From positions 248,001 through 312,000 of the forward strand of contig NZ_JAIGNK010000001.1 of assembly GCF_019711435.1 (NCBI RefSeq): a stretch of 64,000 bases of DNA, written 5' to 3'. Under the pieces are notes generated by a model. It was not told the DNA's origin. It did not search any database and saw only the letters and a program-made list of their open reading frames with translations. Positions within the stretch are counted from its first letter, which is position 1. Each line of letters starts with the position of its first letter. Below are positions 26,832 to 35,393 of this stretch, piece by piece. The stretch is from Qipengyuania polymorpha. Its GTDB lineage: Bacteria > Pseudomonadota > Alphaproteobacteria > Sphingomonadales > Sphingomonadaceae. The position numbers were made by a program, and so were the translations under genes.

Positions 26832-28170
26832 GTTCTTTCAGCCACTCTTCGAGCCATTTGATCGAATAGTCGCCGCTCTGCACGTCGGGCTGTTCGAGCA
26901 GCGCCTGGTGCAGCGGGATGCTGGTCTTCACGCCTTCGACGACCATCTCTTCGAGCGCGCGCTTCAGACGCATCATGCAGCCTTCGCGGTTGCGGCCGTA
27001 GACGATCAGCTTGGCGATCATGCTGTCGTAATAGGGCGGGATCGAATAGCCGGCATAAAGCCCGCTATCGACGCGCACATGCATGCCGCCAGCCGGGTGG
27101 TAATAGCTGATCTTGCCCGGGCTGGGGGCGAAGGTGAACGGGTCCTCGGCGTTGATGCGACACTCGATCGCATGTCCCTTGAACTCGATATCTTCCTGCG
27201 CGACAGAAAGCGGCTTGCCCGCCGCGATACGGATCTGTTCGCGCACGAGGTCGACGCCGGTGATGGCTTCGGTGACCGGGTGTTCGACCTGCAGGCGGGT
27301 GTTCATCTCGATGAAGTAGAACTCGCCGTTTTCCCACAGGAACTCGATGGTGCCCGCGCCGCGATAGCCCATGTCGCGCATCGCCTGCGCGCAGATTTCG
27401 CCCATGCGCATGCGGTCTTCCTCGCCTAGCACCGGGGAGGGGGCTTCCTCGAGCACCTTCTGGTGGCGGCGCTGGAGCGAGCAATCGCGTTCGCCCAAAT
27501 GGATGGCATTGCCATTGCCGTCGCCGAAGACCTGGAATTCGATGTGGCGCGGATCGCCGAGATATTTCTCGATATAGACGGTCGCGTCGCCGAAGGCGGC
27601 CTTCGCCTCGCTACCCGCCTGCTTCATCAGCGTTTCGAGCTGGTCTTCGCTCTCGCAGACCTTCATGCCGCGGCCGCCGCCGCCCGAAGCTGCCTTGATG
27701 ATGACCGGATAGCCGATTTCGTCGGCAATCTTGCGTGCCTCGGAGACCTCCGAAACCGCGCCGTCGCTGCCGGGCACCAGCGGGAGGCCGAGCGCGCCCG
27801 CAGTGCGCTTGGCTTCGACCTTGTCGCCCATGGTGCGGATATGTTCGGGCTTGGGACCGATCCAGGCAATGTCGTGCGCTTCGACGATTTCGGCGAACTT
27901 CGCGTTTTCCGAGAGGAAGCCGTAGCCCGGATGGATGGCGTCTGCGTGGCTGACCTCTGCCGCCGAGATGATGTTGGCGATGTTGAGGTAGCTGTCGGCT
28001 GCAGCCGGCGGGCCGATGCAGACGGCATGGTCGGCGAGGCGGACGTGCATGGCATCAGCGTCGGCGGTGGAGTGCACCGCGACCGTCTCGATGCCCATTT
28101 CATGCGCCGCGCGGTGGATGCGCAGCGCGATTTCGCCGCGGTTGGCGATGAGGATGCGGGTAATTGCCAT
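26821..28170 (-). CDS. accC: Biotin carboxylase subunit of acetyl-CoA carboxylase
   Basis: A 449-residue ATP-grasp enzyme that carboxylates biotin on AccB using bicarbonate and ATP, the first half of malonyl-CoA synthesis. It has the N-terminal [12 protein letters not shown], the glycine-rich ATP loop [12 protein letters not shown] (about 159-170), the active-site region [16 protein letters not shown] (about 283-298) and normal length. Its ATG lies 9 bp after the accB stop. The gene order read on the minus strand is holin-like, aroQ, accB, accC. Confidence 0.97.
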   Translation of the reverse strand: MAITRILIANRGEIALRIHRAAHEMGIETVAVHSTADADAMHVRLADHAVCIGPPAAADSYLNIANIISAAEVSHADAIHPGYGFLSENAKFAEIVEAHDIAWIGPKPEHIRTMGDKVEAKRTAGALGLPLVPGSDGAVSEVSEARKIADEIGYPVIIKAASGGGGRGMKVCESEDQLETLMKQAGSEAKAAFGDATVYIEKYLGDPRHIEFQVFGDGNGNAIHLGERDCSLQRRHQKVLEEAPSPVLGEEDRMRMGEICAQAMRDMGYRGAGTIEFLWENGEFYFIEMNTRLQVEHPVTEAITGVDLVREQIRIAAGKPLSVAQEDIEFKGHAIECRINAEDPFTFAPSPGKISYYHPAGGMHVRVDSGLYAGYSIPPYYDSMIAKLIVYGRNREGCMMRLKRALEEMVVEGVKTSIPLHQALLEQPDVQSGDYSIKWLEEWLKERDG

Positions 28171-28179
28171 GGGTCAGCC

Positions 28180-28674
28180 TCAGCCGATAACGACGAGCGG
28201 CTGGTCGAATTCGACCGGCTGGGCGTTCTCGACCAGGATGGATTTGACCGTGCCGGCCTTGTCGGCGGTGATCGGGTTCATGACCTTCATCGCCTCGACG
28301 ATGAGCAGGGTCTGGCCTTCCTTCACGCTGTCACCGACCTTCACGAAGTCCGCAGCGCCCGGTTCGGGGGCGAGGTAGACCGTGCCGACCATGGGCGACT
28401 TGATGGCGCCTGCCGTGTCGGCTGCTGCGGGTGCGGCATCGGCTGCGGGAGCTGCTGCTGCAGGCGCCGGGGCGGCTGCCGGGGCGGGCGCTGCCATCAT
28501 CGGGGCCTGGGCCGCCATGGCGACGCCGCCGCGCGAGACGCGGATCTTGCGGTCGCCGTCCTCGACTTCGATTTCGGTGAGCCCAGTGTCTCCCAGCATC
28601 TCGGCGAGTTCGCGCACGAGCGAGGTGTCGACGTTCATGCCGGATTTCCCGGCGCTACCTTTACGTTCGGCCAT
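28180..28674 (-). CDS. accB: Biotin carboxyl carrier protein of acetyl-CoA carboxylase
   Basis: A 164-residue carrier whose C-terminal biotinyl domain (about 88-164) holds the biotin attachment motif EAMKVMN with Lys130. An Ala/Pro-rich flexible linker (about 55-85) separates it from the N-terminal dimerisation region. It shuttles carboxybiotin from AccC to the carboxyltransferase. It lies directly upstream of accC with a 9-bp gap, the conserved arrangement, and 72 bp downstream of aroQ. Confidence 0.97.
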   Translation of the reverse strand: MAERKGSAGKSGMNVDTSLVRELAEMLGDTGLTEIEVEDGDRKIRVSRGGVAMAAQAPMMAAPAPAAAPAPAAAAPAADAAPAAADTAGAIKSPMVGTVYLAPEPGAADFVKVGDSVKEGQTLLIVEAMKVMNPITADKAGTVKSILVENAQPVEFDQPLVVIG

Positions 28675-28746
28675 GAATGGTCCCTTGTCAGTTATTGCAC
28701 GCGCCTATGCGTGAGGCGGGCGCGCAAGACAAGGGGGGGCGCGAAT

Positions 28747-29181
28747 TCAGAGCGTCGCGGCTTTCTCCAACGCTACGGCATAGCTGCGCGCACCGAGGCC
28801 CTGCACGCAATCCGCGGCCGCCATCCCGACATAGGAAATGTGGCGGAATTCCTCGCGTGTCGTCGGGTCGGAAAGGTGCACCTCGATCACCGGCACGCTG
28901 ATGGCCTTGATCGCGTCGAGCAGCGCAATCGAGGTGTGGGTATAGGCAGCTGCGTTAAGCAGGACCGCCTTCGCGCCTTGCCGGTTCGCCTCGTGCAGCC
29001 AGTCGACCAGCTGTCCTTCGTGATTGGTCTGGTGGAAGCTGATCTCCAGCCCCAGCGGCCCGGCCTGGCTCTGCAGCATGGCCTCGATGTCGGCGAGCGT
29101 GTCGGAGCCGTAGATTTCCGGCTCGCGCGTGCCGAGCAGGTTGAGGTTGGGGCCGTTGAGGACGAAGACGGTGTTGGTCAT
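28747..29181 (-). CDS. aroQ: 3-dehydroquinate dehydratase, type II
   Basis: A 144-residue enzyme of the shikimate pathway that converts 3-dehydroquinate to 3-dehydroshikimate. Type II signatures are the N-terminal NGPNLNLLGTREPEIYG with the catalytic Tyr in the EPEIYG lid loop, NAAAYTHTSIAL in the middle and EVHLSDPTTREEFRHIS carrying the catalytic His/Arg region. Length and start (ATG at 29181) are normal. Location upstream of accBC is a common proteobacterial arrangement. Confidence 0.97.
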   Translation of the reverse strand: MTNTVFVLNGPNLNLLGTREPEIYGSDTLADIEAMLQSQAGPLGLEISFHQTNHEGQLVDWLHEANRQGAKAVLLNAAAYTHTSIALLDAIKAISVPVIEVHLSDPTTREEFRHISYVGMAAADCVQGLGARSYAVALEKAATL

Positions 29182-29204
29182 TCAGCGGGTCTTAGCGGCA
29201 GTTC

Positions 29205-29618
29205 TCAGCCTTCGACACCCTTTACCTTCCCCCACTGGCGCGCGGCGGTATAACCGAGGTAGCCGGTGCCGAAGAGCGCGTAGAGTTCTTCCGGCAACCC
29301 GCGCAGGTAGCTGGTTATCCCTGCGCCGATATCCTGCGCGGTTTCTGCGGAGAAGGCGGCGAGCACGCCCATCGGCAGCGCAAACAGGATGATGGCGTAC
29401 ATCACATAGAGGAAGCTGGGACGCGCTCGGCTGGTCCAGGGGTCCTTGGAGTTGGCCTCGGCGACGATAGCGGACAGACGCGCTTCGATGGCCTTCAATT
29501 CGTGCGTGCCTTCGAGTGCCAGCAATTCGAGTTTGGCCTTCGCGCGGGCTTCCTTGTCGGGGATGATCTTGTCGATAAGCGAGGCGATGGGGCCGATGAG
29601 CGATTCGATGAGTGCCAT
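29205..29618 (-). CDS. Holin-like 3TM protein (gene-transfer-agent release type)
   Basis: A 137-residue protein with a charged N-terminal helix (DKIIPDKEARAKAKLELLALEGTHE, about 15-40) and hydrophobic segments at about 66-86 and 110-130. The pattern, and TSRARPSFLYVMYAIILF with the aromatic YTAARQWGK ending, match the holin family first described with gene transfer agents (GTA_holin_3TM, PF11351). Such proteins can permeabilise the inner membrane. It is not in a phage or GTA cluster here: it leads the aroQ-accB-accC run, its stop lying 23 bp before aroQ. The ATG at 29618 has an ideal AGGAGG; the open frame starting at 29636 is not needed. Confidence 0.7.
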   Translation of the reverse strand: MALIESLIGPIASLIDKIIPDKEARAKAKLELLALEGTHELKAIEARLSAIVAEANSKDPWTSRARPSFLYVMYAIILFALPMGVLAAFSAETAQDIGAGITSYLRGLPEELYALFGTGYLGYTAARQWGKVKGVEG

Positions 29619-29770
29619 ATTGTCCTCCTGAGGCAATCAGGTGAACCAGTTAGGTTCGTGTAGGAAAGTGCTTTTTCGGCATCACCCTGTGCAACTTGCC
29701 CAAATCCTAATTGAAAATTCATATTTGGTTTGCAAAAGGGCGAGAGGTAAAAACCCGGGTAACCCTTACG

Positions 29771-30256
29771 ATGCGCAGGATTCTACCGATTGTACTGACA
29801 GCCGCGGCGGGCTCTCTCGCCGTGACAGGTACGTTCGCCTATGCGCAAATGGCTTCCGACCGCGAAATCCTTTCGAGCGAAGAGGGCGCGCTGCTCCCGC
29901 CCGAGCATTGGGAATGCGGCATCTACGTTGAAGAGTACGAGGACTATCTCGAGGCGGGTAACGACCCCGCCGCGTGGCGTTATGCCGGCAAGCGCTACCG
30001 CTCTGCCGGTGACGGAGAGCGCTATGATTGGCGCGAATGGCTCGAATGGTACGAGGATGCCGATTGCGCAGCAGCCGGTATACTCGACGCTAACGCAAAC
30101 ACTGCGTCAAACGCCGCTCGCGGCGCGGGGGGCGGTGGCCTTGGCGACAGCAAGGTTGCGCTCGGGATTGTCGCGGGCCTGGTCCTGACCGGGTTGATTG
30201 CCGCCAGCGGAGGCAGCAGCGATGGCGGCGGCGGCAACAACAAGAGCCCCGGCTAA
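29771..30256 (+). CDS. Unknown exported protein with C-terminal membrane segment and Gly-rich tail
   Basis: A 161-residue protein. A signal peptide (about 1-26, ending AYAQ) leads to an acidic and aromatic-rich region (about 30-100, WECGIYVEEYEDYLEAG; WREWLEWYEDADC) with two Cys, a glycine-rich linker, a hydrophobic segment (about 127-147, VALGIVAGLVLTGLIAA) and a Gly/Ser/Asn tail. I recognise no family. The ATG at 29771 fits the signal peptide; an open frame with a TTG at 29711 is less likely. Confidence 0.6.
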   Translation: MRRILPIVLTAAAGSLAVTGTFAYAQMASDREILSSEEGALLPPEHWECGIYVEEYEDYLEAGNDPAAWRYAGKRYRSAGDGERYDWREWLEWYEDADCAAAGILDANANTASNAARGAGGGGLGDSKVALGIVAGLVLTGLIAASGGSSDGGGGNNKSPG

Positions 30257-30345
30257 ACCTTCGGAAACGACAAGCGCAAGCAATGGCGTGCACGCGAGGC
30301 GCGTCGGCATTTTCAGCATCGAAATCGGAAAGGGGGGTAAACCAC

Positions 30346-30422
30346 TGGTCGGGATGACTGGATTCGAACCAGCGACCCCCACACCCCCAGTATGGTGCGC
30401 TACCAGGCTGCGCTACATCCCG
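30346..30422 (-). tRNA. tRNA-Pro (anticodon GGG)
   Basis: A 77-nt gene with encoded CCA. The acceptor stem is CGGGATG/CATCCCG, the D-arm matches the tRNA-Pro(TGG) gene at 22327, and the anticodon stem CCATA/TGTGG encloses loop CTGGGGG with GGG at 34-36. It decodes CCC and CCT. Confidence 0.96.
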
Positions 30423-30659
30423 AAACCAGTGGAGGCGGCCCTATAGGCGCGCCATTTCGACATGGCAAGCACCCTTCTTGCCCAATTTGTCGCCACTTTC
30501 CGCGCCTGTCGAAGCCAGTTCATTGCCAGTCAAACCCATTGCTGCTAACCGCGCGCCACAAATTCGGGAGGGAGCGGCCCTGCATGCCTTGAAGCATGCG
30601 GCGACAGCGCCCAACTGACTTCGACCAGACATAATCATCAAACGACAGGCACCTTCTTC

Positions 30660-30983
30660 ATGTACACTCTTCTCGCCGTCACCGGTACCGCCGGAGAGCC
30701 GCCGGTCTGGCTGACCATCCTGCCCTGGATCGCCATTTTCGCCGTCTTCTGGTTCCTCATGATCCGCCCGCAGATGCGCCAGCAGAAGGCGCACCAGGAA
30801 AAGGTCGCCGGTCTCAAGAAGGGCGATGAAGTCGTCACGGCTGGCGGTCTCGTCGGCAAGATTACCAAGGTGGAAGAGCAGTTCGTCGAACTCGAACTCG
30901 CCAAGGGCATGAAAGTCCGCGCGGTCAAGCACACCATCGGCGAAGTGCTGAGCGGCAAGCCCGCCAAGCCCGCCAACGACTGA
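30660..30983 (+). CDS. yajC: Preprotein translocase subunit YajC
   Basis: A 107-residue single-span inner-membrane protein. The hydrophobic helix (about 18-37) is followed by the diagnostic MIRPQMRQQKAHQEKVAGLKKGDEVVTAGGLVGKI, which is the conserved YajC cytosolic segment. It associates with SecD-SecF, whose genes follow on the same strand after 28 bp, so the three form an operon. The ATG is at 30660 and its ribosome-binding site is weak. Confidence 0.96.
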   Translation: MYTLLAVTGTAGEPPVWLTILPWIAIFAVFWFLMIRPQMRQQKAHQEKVAGLKKGDEVVTAGGLVGKITKVEEQFVELELAKGMKVRAVKHTIGEVLSGKPAKPAND

Positions 30984-31011
30984 CCCGGCGCCCAGGACGA
31001 AAGACACCGCC

Positions 31012-32613
31012 ATGCTGGAATTCCCGACCTGGAAGAAGGTTATGCTCTGGGGCATCGCCGTCCTCGGCATCCTCCTTGCCCTTCCTTCGCTTGCTTCGCT
31101 GTCGAACCAGCAATGGCCCGACGCATTGCCCGAGCCGACCGTCAACCTCGGTCTCGACCTTGCCGGTGGCAGCCATATCCTGCTCGAAGCCGAGCGCGAA
31201 CAGGTTGCAGCCAAGCGCCTCGAGGACATGGAAGAAGGCGTCCGCAGCGCGCTGAGGGGCCGCGATGTCGCAGAGCGTATCCGGATCGGCGACGTTTCGA
31301 CCGATGATGGCCAGCTCAGCTTCCTGCTGAACGATGCCGGCGATATCGACCGCGCACGCGCCAAGATCGAAGGCCTCATCAACGGCACCGGTACGGTCCG
31401 CGAGTGGGACCTCCAGGTGGTCGACGGCCAGCGGTTCGTCCTTTCGCAGACCGAAGCCGGCCTCGACAATGCGGTGAGTTCGGCGATGGATGCCGCACTC
31501 AGCGTCATCAACGATCGTATCGACAGCCTTGGCACGCGTGAGCCCACGGTCATTCGCCAGGGCGACACGCGCATCGTGGTGCAGGTCCCCGGCCTGCAGG
31601 ATCCCGAAGCGCTCAAGGAACTCATCGGCAAGACTGCGCAGCTTGAATTCAAGCGCGTGCTGCGCGATGCGACGCAAGCCGAAGTGGCACGTGGCTTCGT
31701 CGCGGGCGGCGAGGTCGTTCCCTATTCGGTAGAAGAAGGCATTCCCGGTGGCGGTGTCGTCGTCGAACGTCTCGGCGGTATCGACGGCTCGACGCTCACC
31801 AACGCACGTCAGGGCGTCGACCCGCAGACCAACGAAGCGGTGGTCAATATCGCCTTCAATGCCGAGGGTTCGCGCCGCTTCGCCAACCTGACCACCAAAT
31901 ATGTCGGCGAACGCTTCGCCATCATTCTCGACGACCAGGTCATTTCGGCCCCGGTCATGCGCGAGCCGATCCTGAACGGCCAGTCGCAGATCAGCGGCAG
32001 CTTCACTGTTCAGACCGCCAATAACCTCGCCATCCAGCTGAGCTCGGGCGCATTGCCGGTCGACCTTTCGGTGGTGGAAGAGCGCACCGTTGGCCCCGAC
32101 CTCGGTGCCGACTCGATCAAGCAGGGCCTGCTCGCCATGGGTATCGGCACGCTGCTGGTCATGCTGCTGATGATGATCACCTATGGCCGTTTCGGCATCT
32201 ATGCGACCGTGGCGCTGGTCATCAACGTGCTCATGCTGCTCGGCATCATGGCGCTGATGAACGCGACGCTGACGCTGCCGGGCATTGCCGGTTTCGTGCT
32301 GACGATCGGTGCCGCCGTCGACGCCAACGTGCTGATCAACGAACGCATCCGTGAAGAGCGCAAGCGTGGTCGGCGTGTCATCGCCGCGGTCGAGAATGGT
32401 TACAAGGAAGCCAGCCGCGCGATTTACGATGCCAACATCACCAACTTCATCGCCGGTGTGCTGCTGTTCAGCTTCGGCTCGGGTCCGATCAAGGGTTTCG
32501 CGGTCGTGTTGGTGGTGGGCCTCTTCACCTCGGTCTTCACCGCATTGCCGCTGACCCGCATGTGGGTGGCAAACTGGTTGCGCAAGACGCGCCCCAGCGA
32601 CATCAACCTTTAA
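31012..32613 (+). CDS. secD: Protein translocase subunit SecD
   Basis: A 533-residue RND-like membrane protein using the proton motive force to pull secreted proteins across the inner membrane. The first helix is near 7-26, followed by the conserved LGLDLAGGSHILLE (about 45-58), the large periplasmic P1 domain, and a C-terminal five-helix bundle (about 365-525) with IGAAVDANVLINERIREE, the D-A-N motif of the proton path. The start ATG at 31012 has an AGGA site. SecF follows 12 bp downstream. Confidence 0.98.
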   Translation: MLEFPTWKKVMLWGIAVLGILLALPSLASLSNQQWPDALPEPTVNLGLDLAGGSHILLEAEREQVAAKRLEDMEEGVRSALRGRDVAERIRIGDVSTDDGQLSFLLNDAGDIDRARAKIEGLINGTGTVREWDLQVVDGQRFVLSQTEAGLDNAVSSAMDAALSVINDRIDSLGTREPTVIRQGDTRIVVQVPGLQDPEALKELIGKTAQLEFKRVLRDATQAEVARGFVAGGEVVPYSVEEGIPGGGVVVERLGGIDGSTLTNARQGVDPQTNEAVVNIAFNAEGSRRFANLTTKYVGERFAIILDDQVISAPVMREPILNGQSQISGSFTVQTANNLAIQLSSGALPVDLSVVEERTVGPDLGADSIKQGLLAMGIGTLLVMLLMMITYGRFGIYATVALVINVLMLLGIMALMNATLTLPGIAGFVLTIGAAVDANVLINERIREERKRGRRVIAAVENGYKEASRAIYDANITNFIAGVLLFSFGSGPIKGFAVVLVVGLFTSVFTALPLTRMWVANWLRKTRPSDINL

Positions 32614-32625
32614 GGAGGACGGACA

Positions 32626-33603
32626 ATGAAACTTCTCAAGCTCGTCCCCGACGACACCAACATCAAGTTCCTCAAGTGGCGCGTGCCCTTCTTCGTGGTC
32701 AGCCTGCTGCTGATTGCCGCAAGCTGGGCGCTGGTGATGACCAAGGGCCTCAACTACGGCGTCGATTTTGCCGGCGGCCTCGAAGTCCGCGCGACCTTCA
32801 CCGAGAGCAGCGAGGCACCGATCCCGCAGCTGCGCACCGATATCGAGGGGCTGGGCTATGGCTCGCCTGTCGTGCAGCGGTTCGGCGAGGACAACCAGGT
32901 CTCCATCCGCGTGCGCCTGCCCGACGAGGTTTCGGCCGACAAGGAAGCCGCGCAGGAGGCGGCGACTGCCGTCATCGAGGAACTGCAGGGCAACTACCCC
33001 GATATCCGCATCGACGGTAACGACAATGTCTCGGGTAAGGTCTCGGGCGAATTTCGCGAAGATGCGGTCTATGCGCTGATCTACGCCATGCTGGCGGTTG
33101 CGCTCTACATCTGGATTCGATTCGAATGGCAATTCGGCGTGGGTGCGCTGTTCGCGCTGTTCCACGACGTGTCGCTGACGCTGGGGATGTTCGCGCTGTT
33201 CCAGCTCGAATTCAGCCTCCAGATCATCGCCGCCATCCTCGCCATCATCGGCTACTCGCTGAATGATACGATCGTCGTCTACGACCGCATCCGCGAGAAC
33301 TTGAAGAAGTATCGCAAGATGCACTTGCCCGACCTGCTCGACCTGTCGGTCAACGAGACGCTTGCGCGTACCGTGATGACCTCGCTGACGCTCCTCGTGG
33401 CGTTGCTGCCGCTGCTGTTCTTCGGTCCGGCCAGCCTGTTCGGCCTGACCGCAGGCATCACCTTCGGCCTGTTCGTCGGTACCTATTCCTCGGTCTACAT
33501 GGCCTCGCCGCTACTGGTGTGGATGGGAGTGAACTCCGACAGCTTCGTGCCTGAAGAGACCGTGGCAGACCGGCAGGAAAAGAAGCTGCGCGGCGAAGTC
33601 TGA
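32626..33603 (+). CDS. secF: Protein translocase subunit SecF
   Basis: A 325-residue partner of SecD. It has an N-terminal helix, then GVDFAGGLEVR (about 46-56) in the periplasmic P1-head region, and a five-helix bundle with YSLNDTIVVYDRIREN (about 209-224) bearing the charged residues of the proton channel, and SLTLLVALLPLLFFG. AAGGAGGACGG precedes the ATG at 32626. The yajC-secD-secF operon ends here; a convergent HTH gene lies 19 bp beyond. Confidence 0.98.
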   Translation: MKLLKLVPDDTNIKFLKWRVPFFVVSLLLIAASWALVMTKGLNYGVDFAGGLEVRATFTESSEAPIPQLRTDIEGLGYGSPVVQRFGEDNQVSIRVRLPDEVSADKEAAQEAATAVIEELQGNYPDIRIDGNDNVSGKVSGEFREDAVYALIYAMLAVALYIWIRFEWQFGVGALFALFHDVSLTLGMFALFQLEFSLQIIAAILAIIGYSLNDTIVVYDRIRENLKKYRKMHLPDLLDLSVNETLARTVMTSLTLLVALLPLLFFGPASLFGLTAGITFGLFVGTYSSVYMASPLLVWMGVNSDSFVPEETVADRQEKKLRGEV

Positions 33604-33622
33604 TTGCTGATGTCCGTCGCCT

Positions 33623-34195
33623 TCAGAGGCGGCGGACCAGCATCTCTGCCACACCAATCCAGGCGGGATTGTCGACCACCTGCTGTTTCTCTCCGTGACC
33701 AGGAGGGAGCAGACCGACGAGATTGCCTTGCCGGTCGATGAGGCGGCCAAAGGCGAAGCGACCACCCTTCTTCGGGACCAGCACATCGCGATTGACGGCC
33801 CGCGCTGCCTCTTCGGGTGGTAGCTGGCGCAGCCATAGCTGGTCGCCCGGACGATATTCGCCATGCGGATAGTCGATGGTCAGGACCACCAGCGCACCAT
33901 CGCCGCCCAGGTCGGTGGCAAGTATGGCATCGCGGGTCGTTCCCAGCGCCTCGGGACCCGACTGTCCCAGCGTGGCAACCACTTGCGGATGCCCTGCCTT
34001 TTCCGAGCGCACCAGCATTTCCGGATCCACGCCCAGCGCCGCGCCGATCCGCTCCATCCATTTGAGCGAGAGGTTGCGCATGCCAGTCTCGAGCCGCCCC
34101 ACCGTCTGCGGCGTGGTGGGCGGGGAGCAGGCCTCGGCGAGGTCGGCCAAAGTCATGCCCTTTTGCTTACGAATGTCGCGGATGCGGTTTATCAC
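33623..34195 (-). CDS. XRE-family HTH regulator with S24-like C-terminal domain
   Basis: A 190-residue regulator with an N-terminal helix-turn-helix (about 1-62, RIRDIRKQKGMTLADLAEAC; PQTVGRLETGMRNLSLKWMERIGAALGV). The C-terminal part (about 75-190) resembles the S24/LexA peptidase fold but with no recognisable Ser-Lys catalytic pair, so it is probably a sensor or dimerisation domain. The start is a GTG at 34195 preceded by GAGGGT; no ATG is available. It is divergent from the DUF6456 gene, 92 bp away. Confidence 0.8.
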   Translation of the reverse strand: MINRIRDIRKQKGMTLADLAEACSPPTTPQTVGRLETGMRNLSLKWMERIGAALGVDPEMLVRSEKAGHPQVVATLGQSGPEALGTTRDAILATDLGGDGALVVLTIDYPHGEYRPGDQLWLRQLPPEEAARAVNRDVLVPKKGGRFAFGRLIDRQGNLVGLLPPGHGEKQQVVDNPAWIGVAEMLVRRL

Positions 34196-34287
34196 GGCAA
34201 AACCCTCATGTAACCGGATTGGTGATTTCTCTTTCCTACACGAACCGATGAATTGCAAGGCCGCTACACAGTAAAGCGGAGATTGCG

Positions 34288-34761
34288 ATGAAAAGGGAAT
34301 TGGTCGAGCGCGAACTGACCGAAGTCGGTCCGAAACGTGCAGGTTCGGCAGCGGGCAAGCGGCGAACCGTTACGGTGAACATGGCGGAGTCGCCGCTAAC
34401 CTGGTTACATGCGCGCGGGCATCTCGACGAGAGGCAGTTCGACGCGGGCGAACGCCTGCGGGCGGATTACGAGCGGGCGCAGCTCTCGCCCTCGGTCACC
34501 ATGCGCTGGGACCCTGTGCGCGTCGATGGCGGCGGAGGTGACGGCTTGACGCCATCCGAGCGGCAACTGGCAGCCAAGGCGCGCTTCGACGGGGCGATGG
34601 CCGAGGCGGGCAGCGGGTTGAAGGACATACTCTGGCGCGTGGCTTGCGCGTGCGAGGGGCTGCCCGAAGCGGAGAAGGGGCTTGGCTGGCCCGCGCGGAG
34701 CGGGAAGTTGGTGCTCAAGTTGGCGCTGGACCGGGTGGCCGATTTTTATCGGATAAGGTGA
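34288..34761 (+). CDS. DUF6456 domain protein
   Basis: A 157-residue cytosolic protein. The conserved region begins VNMAESPLTWLHARGHLDERQFDAGERLRADYERAQLSPSVT and ends LGWPARSGKLVLKLALDRVADFY. This is the DUF6456 signature common in alphaproteobacteria, where it is thought to be linked to DNA binding or replication control but has no proven function. It sits divergently beside an XRE regulator, a pairing worth comparing across genomes. Confidence 0.8.
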   Translation: MKRELVERELTEVGPKRAGSAAGKRRTVTVNMAESPLTWLHARGHLDERQFDAGERLRADYERAQLSPSVTMRWDPVRVDGGGGDGLTPSERQLAAKARFDGAMAEAGSGLKDILWRVACACEGLPEAEKGLGWPARSGKLVLKLALDRVADFYRIR

Positions 34762-34784
34762 GGGCGTGGTTCCACGTCCTCCCA

Positions 34785-34814
34785 TTGTCGTTCCTGATTT
34801 TGCAGGAGTGACAA
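34785..34814. terminator. Hairpin between convergent genes
   Basis: TTGTCGTTCCTG (34785-34796) and CAGGAGTGACAA (34803-34814) form a 12-bp stem with two G-U pairs and a 6-nt loop. It lies between the DUF6456 gene and the convergent uracil-DNA-glycosylase-like gene and may end transcripts from both sides. No clear U-run is present. Confidence 0.45.
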
Positions 34815-34817
34815 GGG

Positions 34818-35393
34818 TTAGATGCGAGCGCGAACCTGTTTCTGCAGTTCTGGCAATACTTCCTGCCCGAACCAGGGATTGTCGCGCATGAAGAGCGTGC
34901 TCCTCCACGATGGATGCGGCAGCGGGAAAAATGCCGGCAGGAACTCGCGGTAGTTGACGATGCGCTCGCGCATGCTCCAGCCCTTCGTGACAGGCAGATA
35001 GGCGCGCTGGGCGTAGGTGCCTACGAGCAGGGTCAGGCGGTCTTCGGGTAGCAGCTTCCAGATGCGTTCATGCCATGTTGGCGCGCATTCTGGGCGGGGT
35101 GGTTTGTCGCCGCCGCTGGCCTTGCCGGGATAGCAGAAGCCCATCGAGACGATGGCGAAGCGCGCCGGGTCGTGCAGCGTCTCGAAACTGACGCCCAGCC
35201 ATTCGGCGAGCCGGTATCCCGACTTGTCGTCGAAGGCGAAGCCGCTCTCATGCGTGATGCGCCCGGGTGCCTGCCCGATGACCACCACGCGGCTGGTCGG
35301 GCTGAACTGGACGATGGGTTTGGGGCCGAGCGGCAGGTGCTCGGCGCACAATGTGCAGGACCGGATTTCGCGTTTGAGTGCGTCCGCCGTCAA
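34818..35393 (-). CDS. Uracil-DNA glycosylase superfamily protein
   Basis: A 191-residue protein with the UDG-superfamily alpha/beta fold: IRSCTLCAEHLP with two Cys (residues 13 and 16), VVVIGQAPGRITHESG (motif 1, about 36-51), MGFCYPGKASGGDKPPRPECA, and the motif-2 segment PLPHPSWRS (about 157-165). The PHPS motif matches family 4/5-like enzymes, but only part of the Fe-S cysteine set is evident. It may excise damaged bases or be an inactive relative. The start is a TTG overlapping the uup stop (TTGA, 35390-35393), so it is coupled to uup. Confidence 0.8.
   Translation of the reverse strand: MTADALKREIRSCTLCAEHLPLGPKPIVQFSPTSRVVVIGQAPGRITHESGFAFDDKSGYRLAEWLGVSFETLHDPARFAIVSMGFCYPGKASGGDKPPRPECAPTWHERIWKLLPEDRLTLLVGTYAQRAYLPVTKGWSMRERIVNYREFLPAFFPLPHPSWRSTLFMRDNPWFGQEVLPELQKQVRARI

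Noticed and set aside
30925-33324. 799-codon open frame on the minus strand opposite secD-secF
   Set aside because: Antisense to a conserved operon, no recognisable domain, spurious composition.
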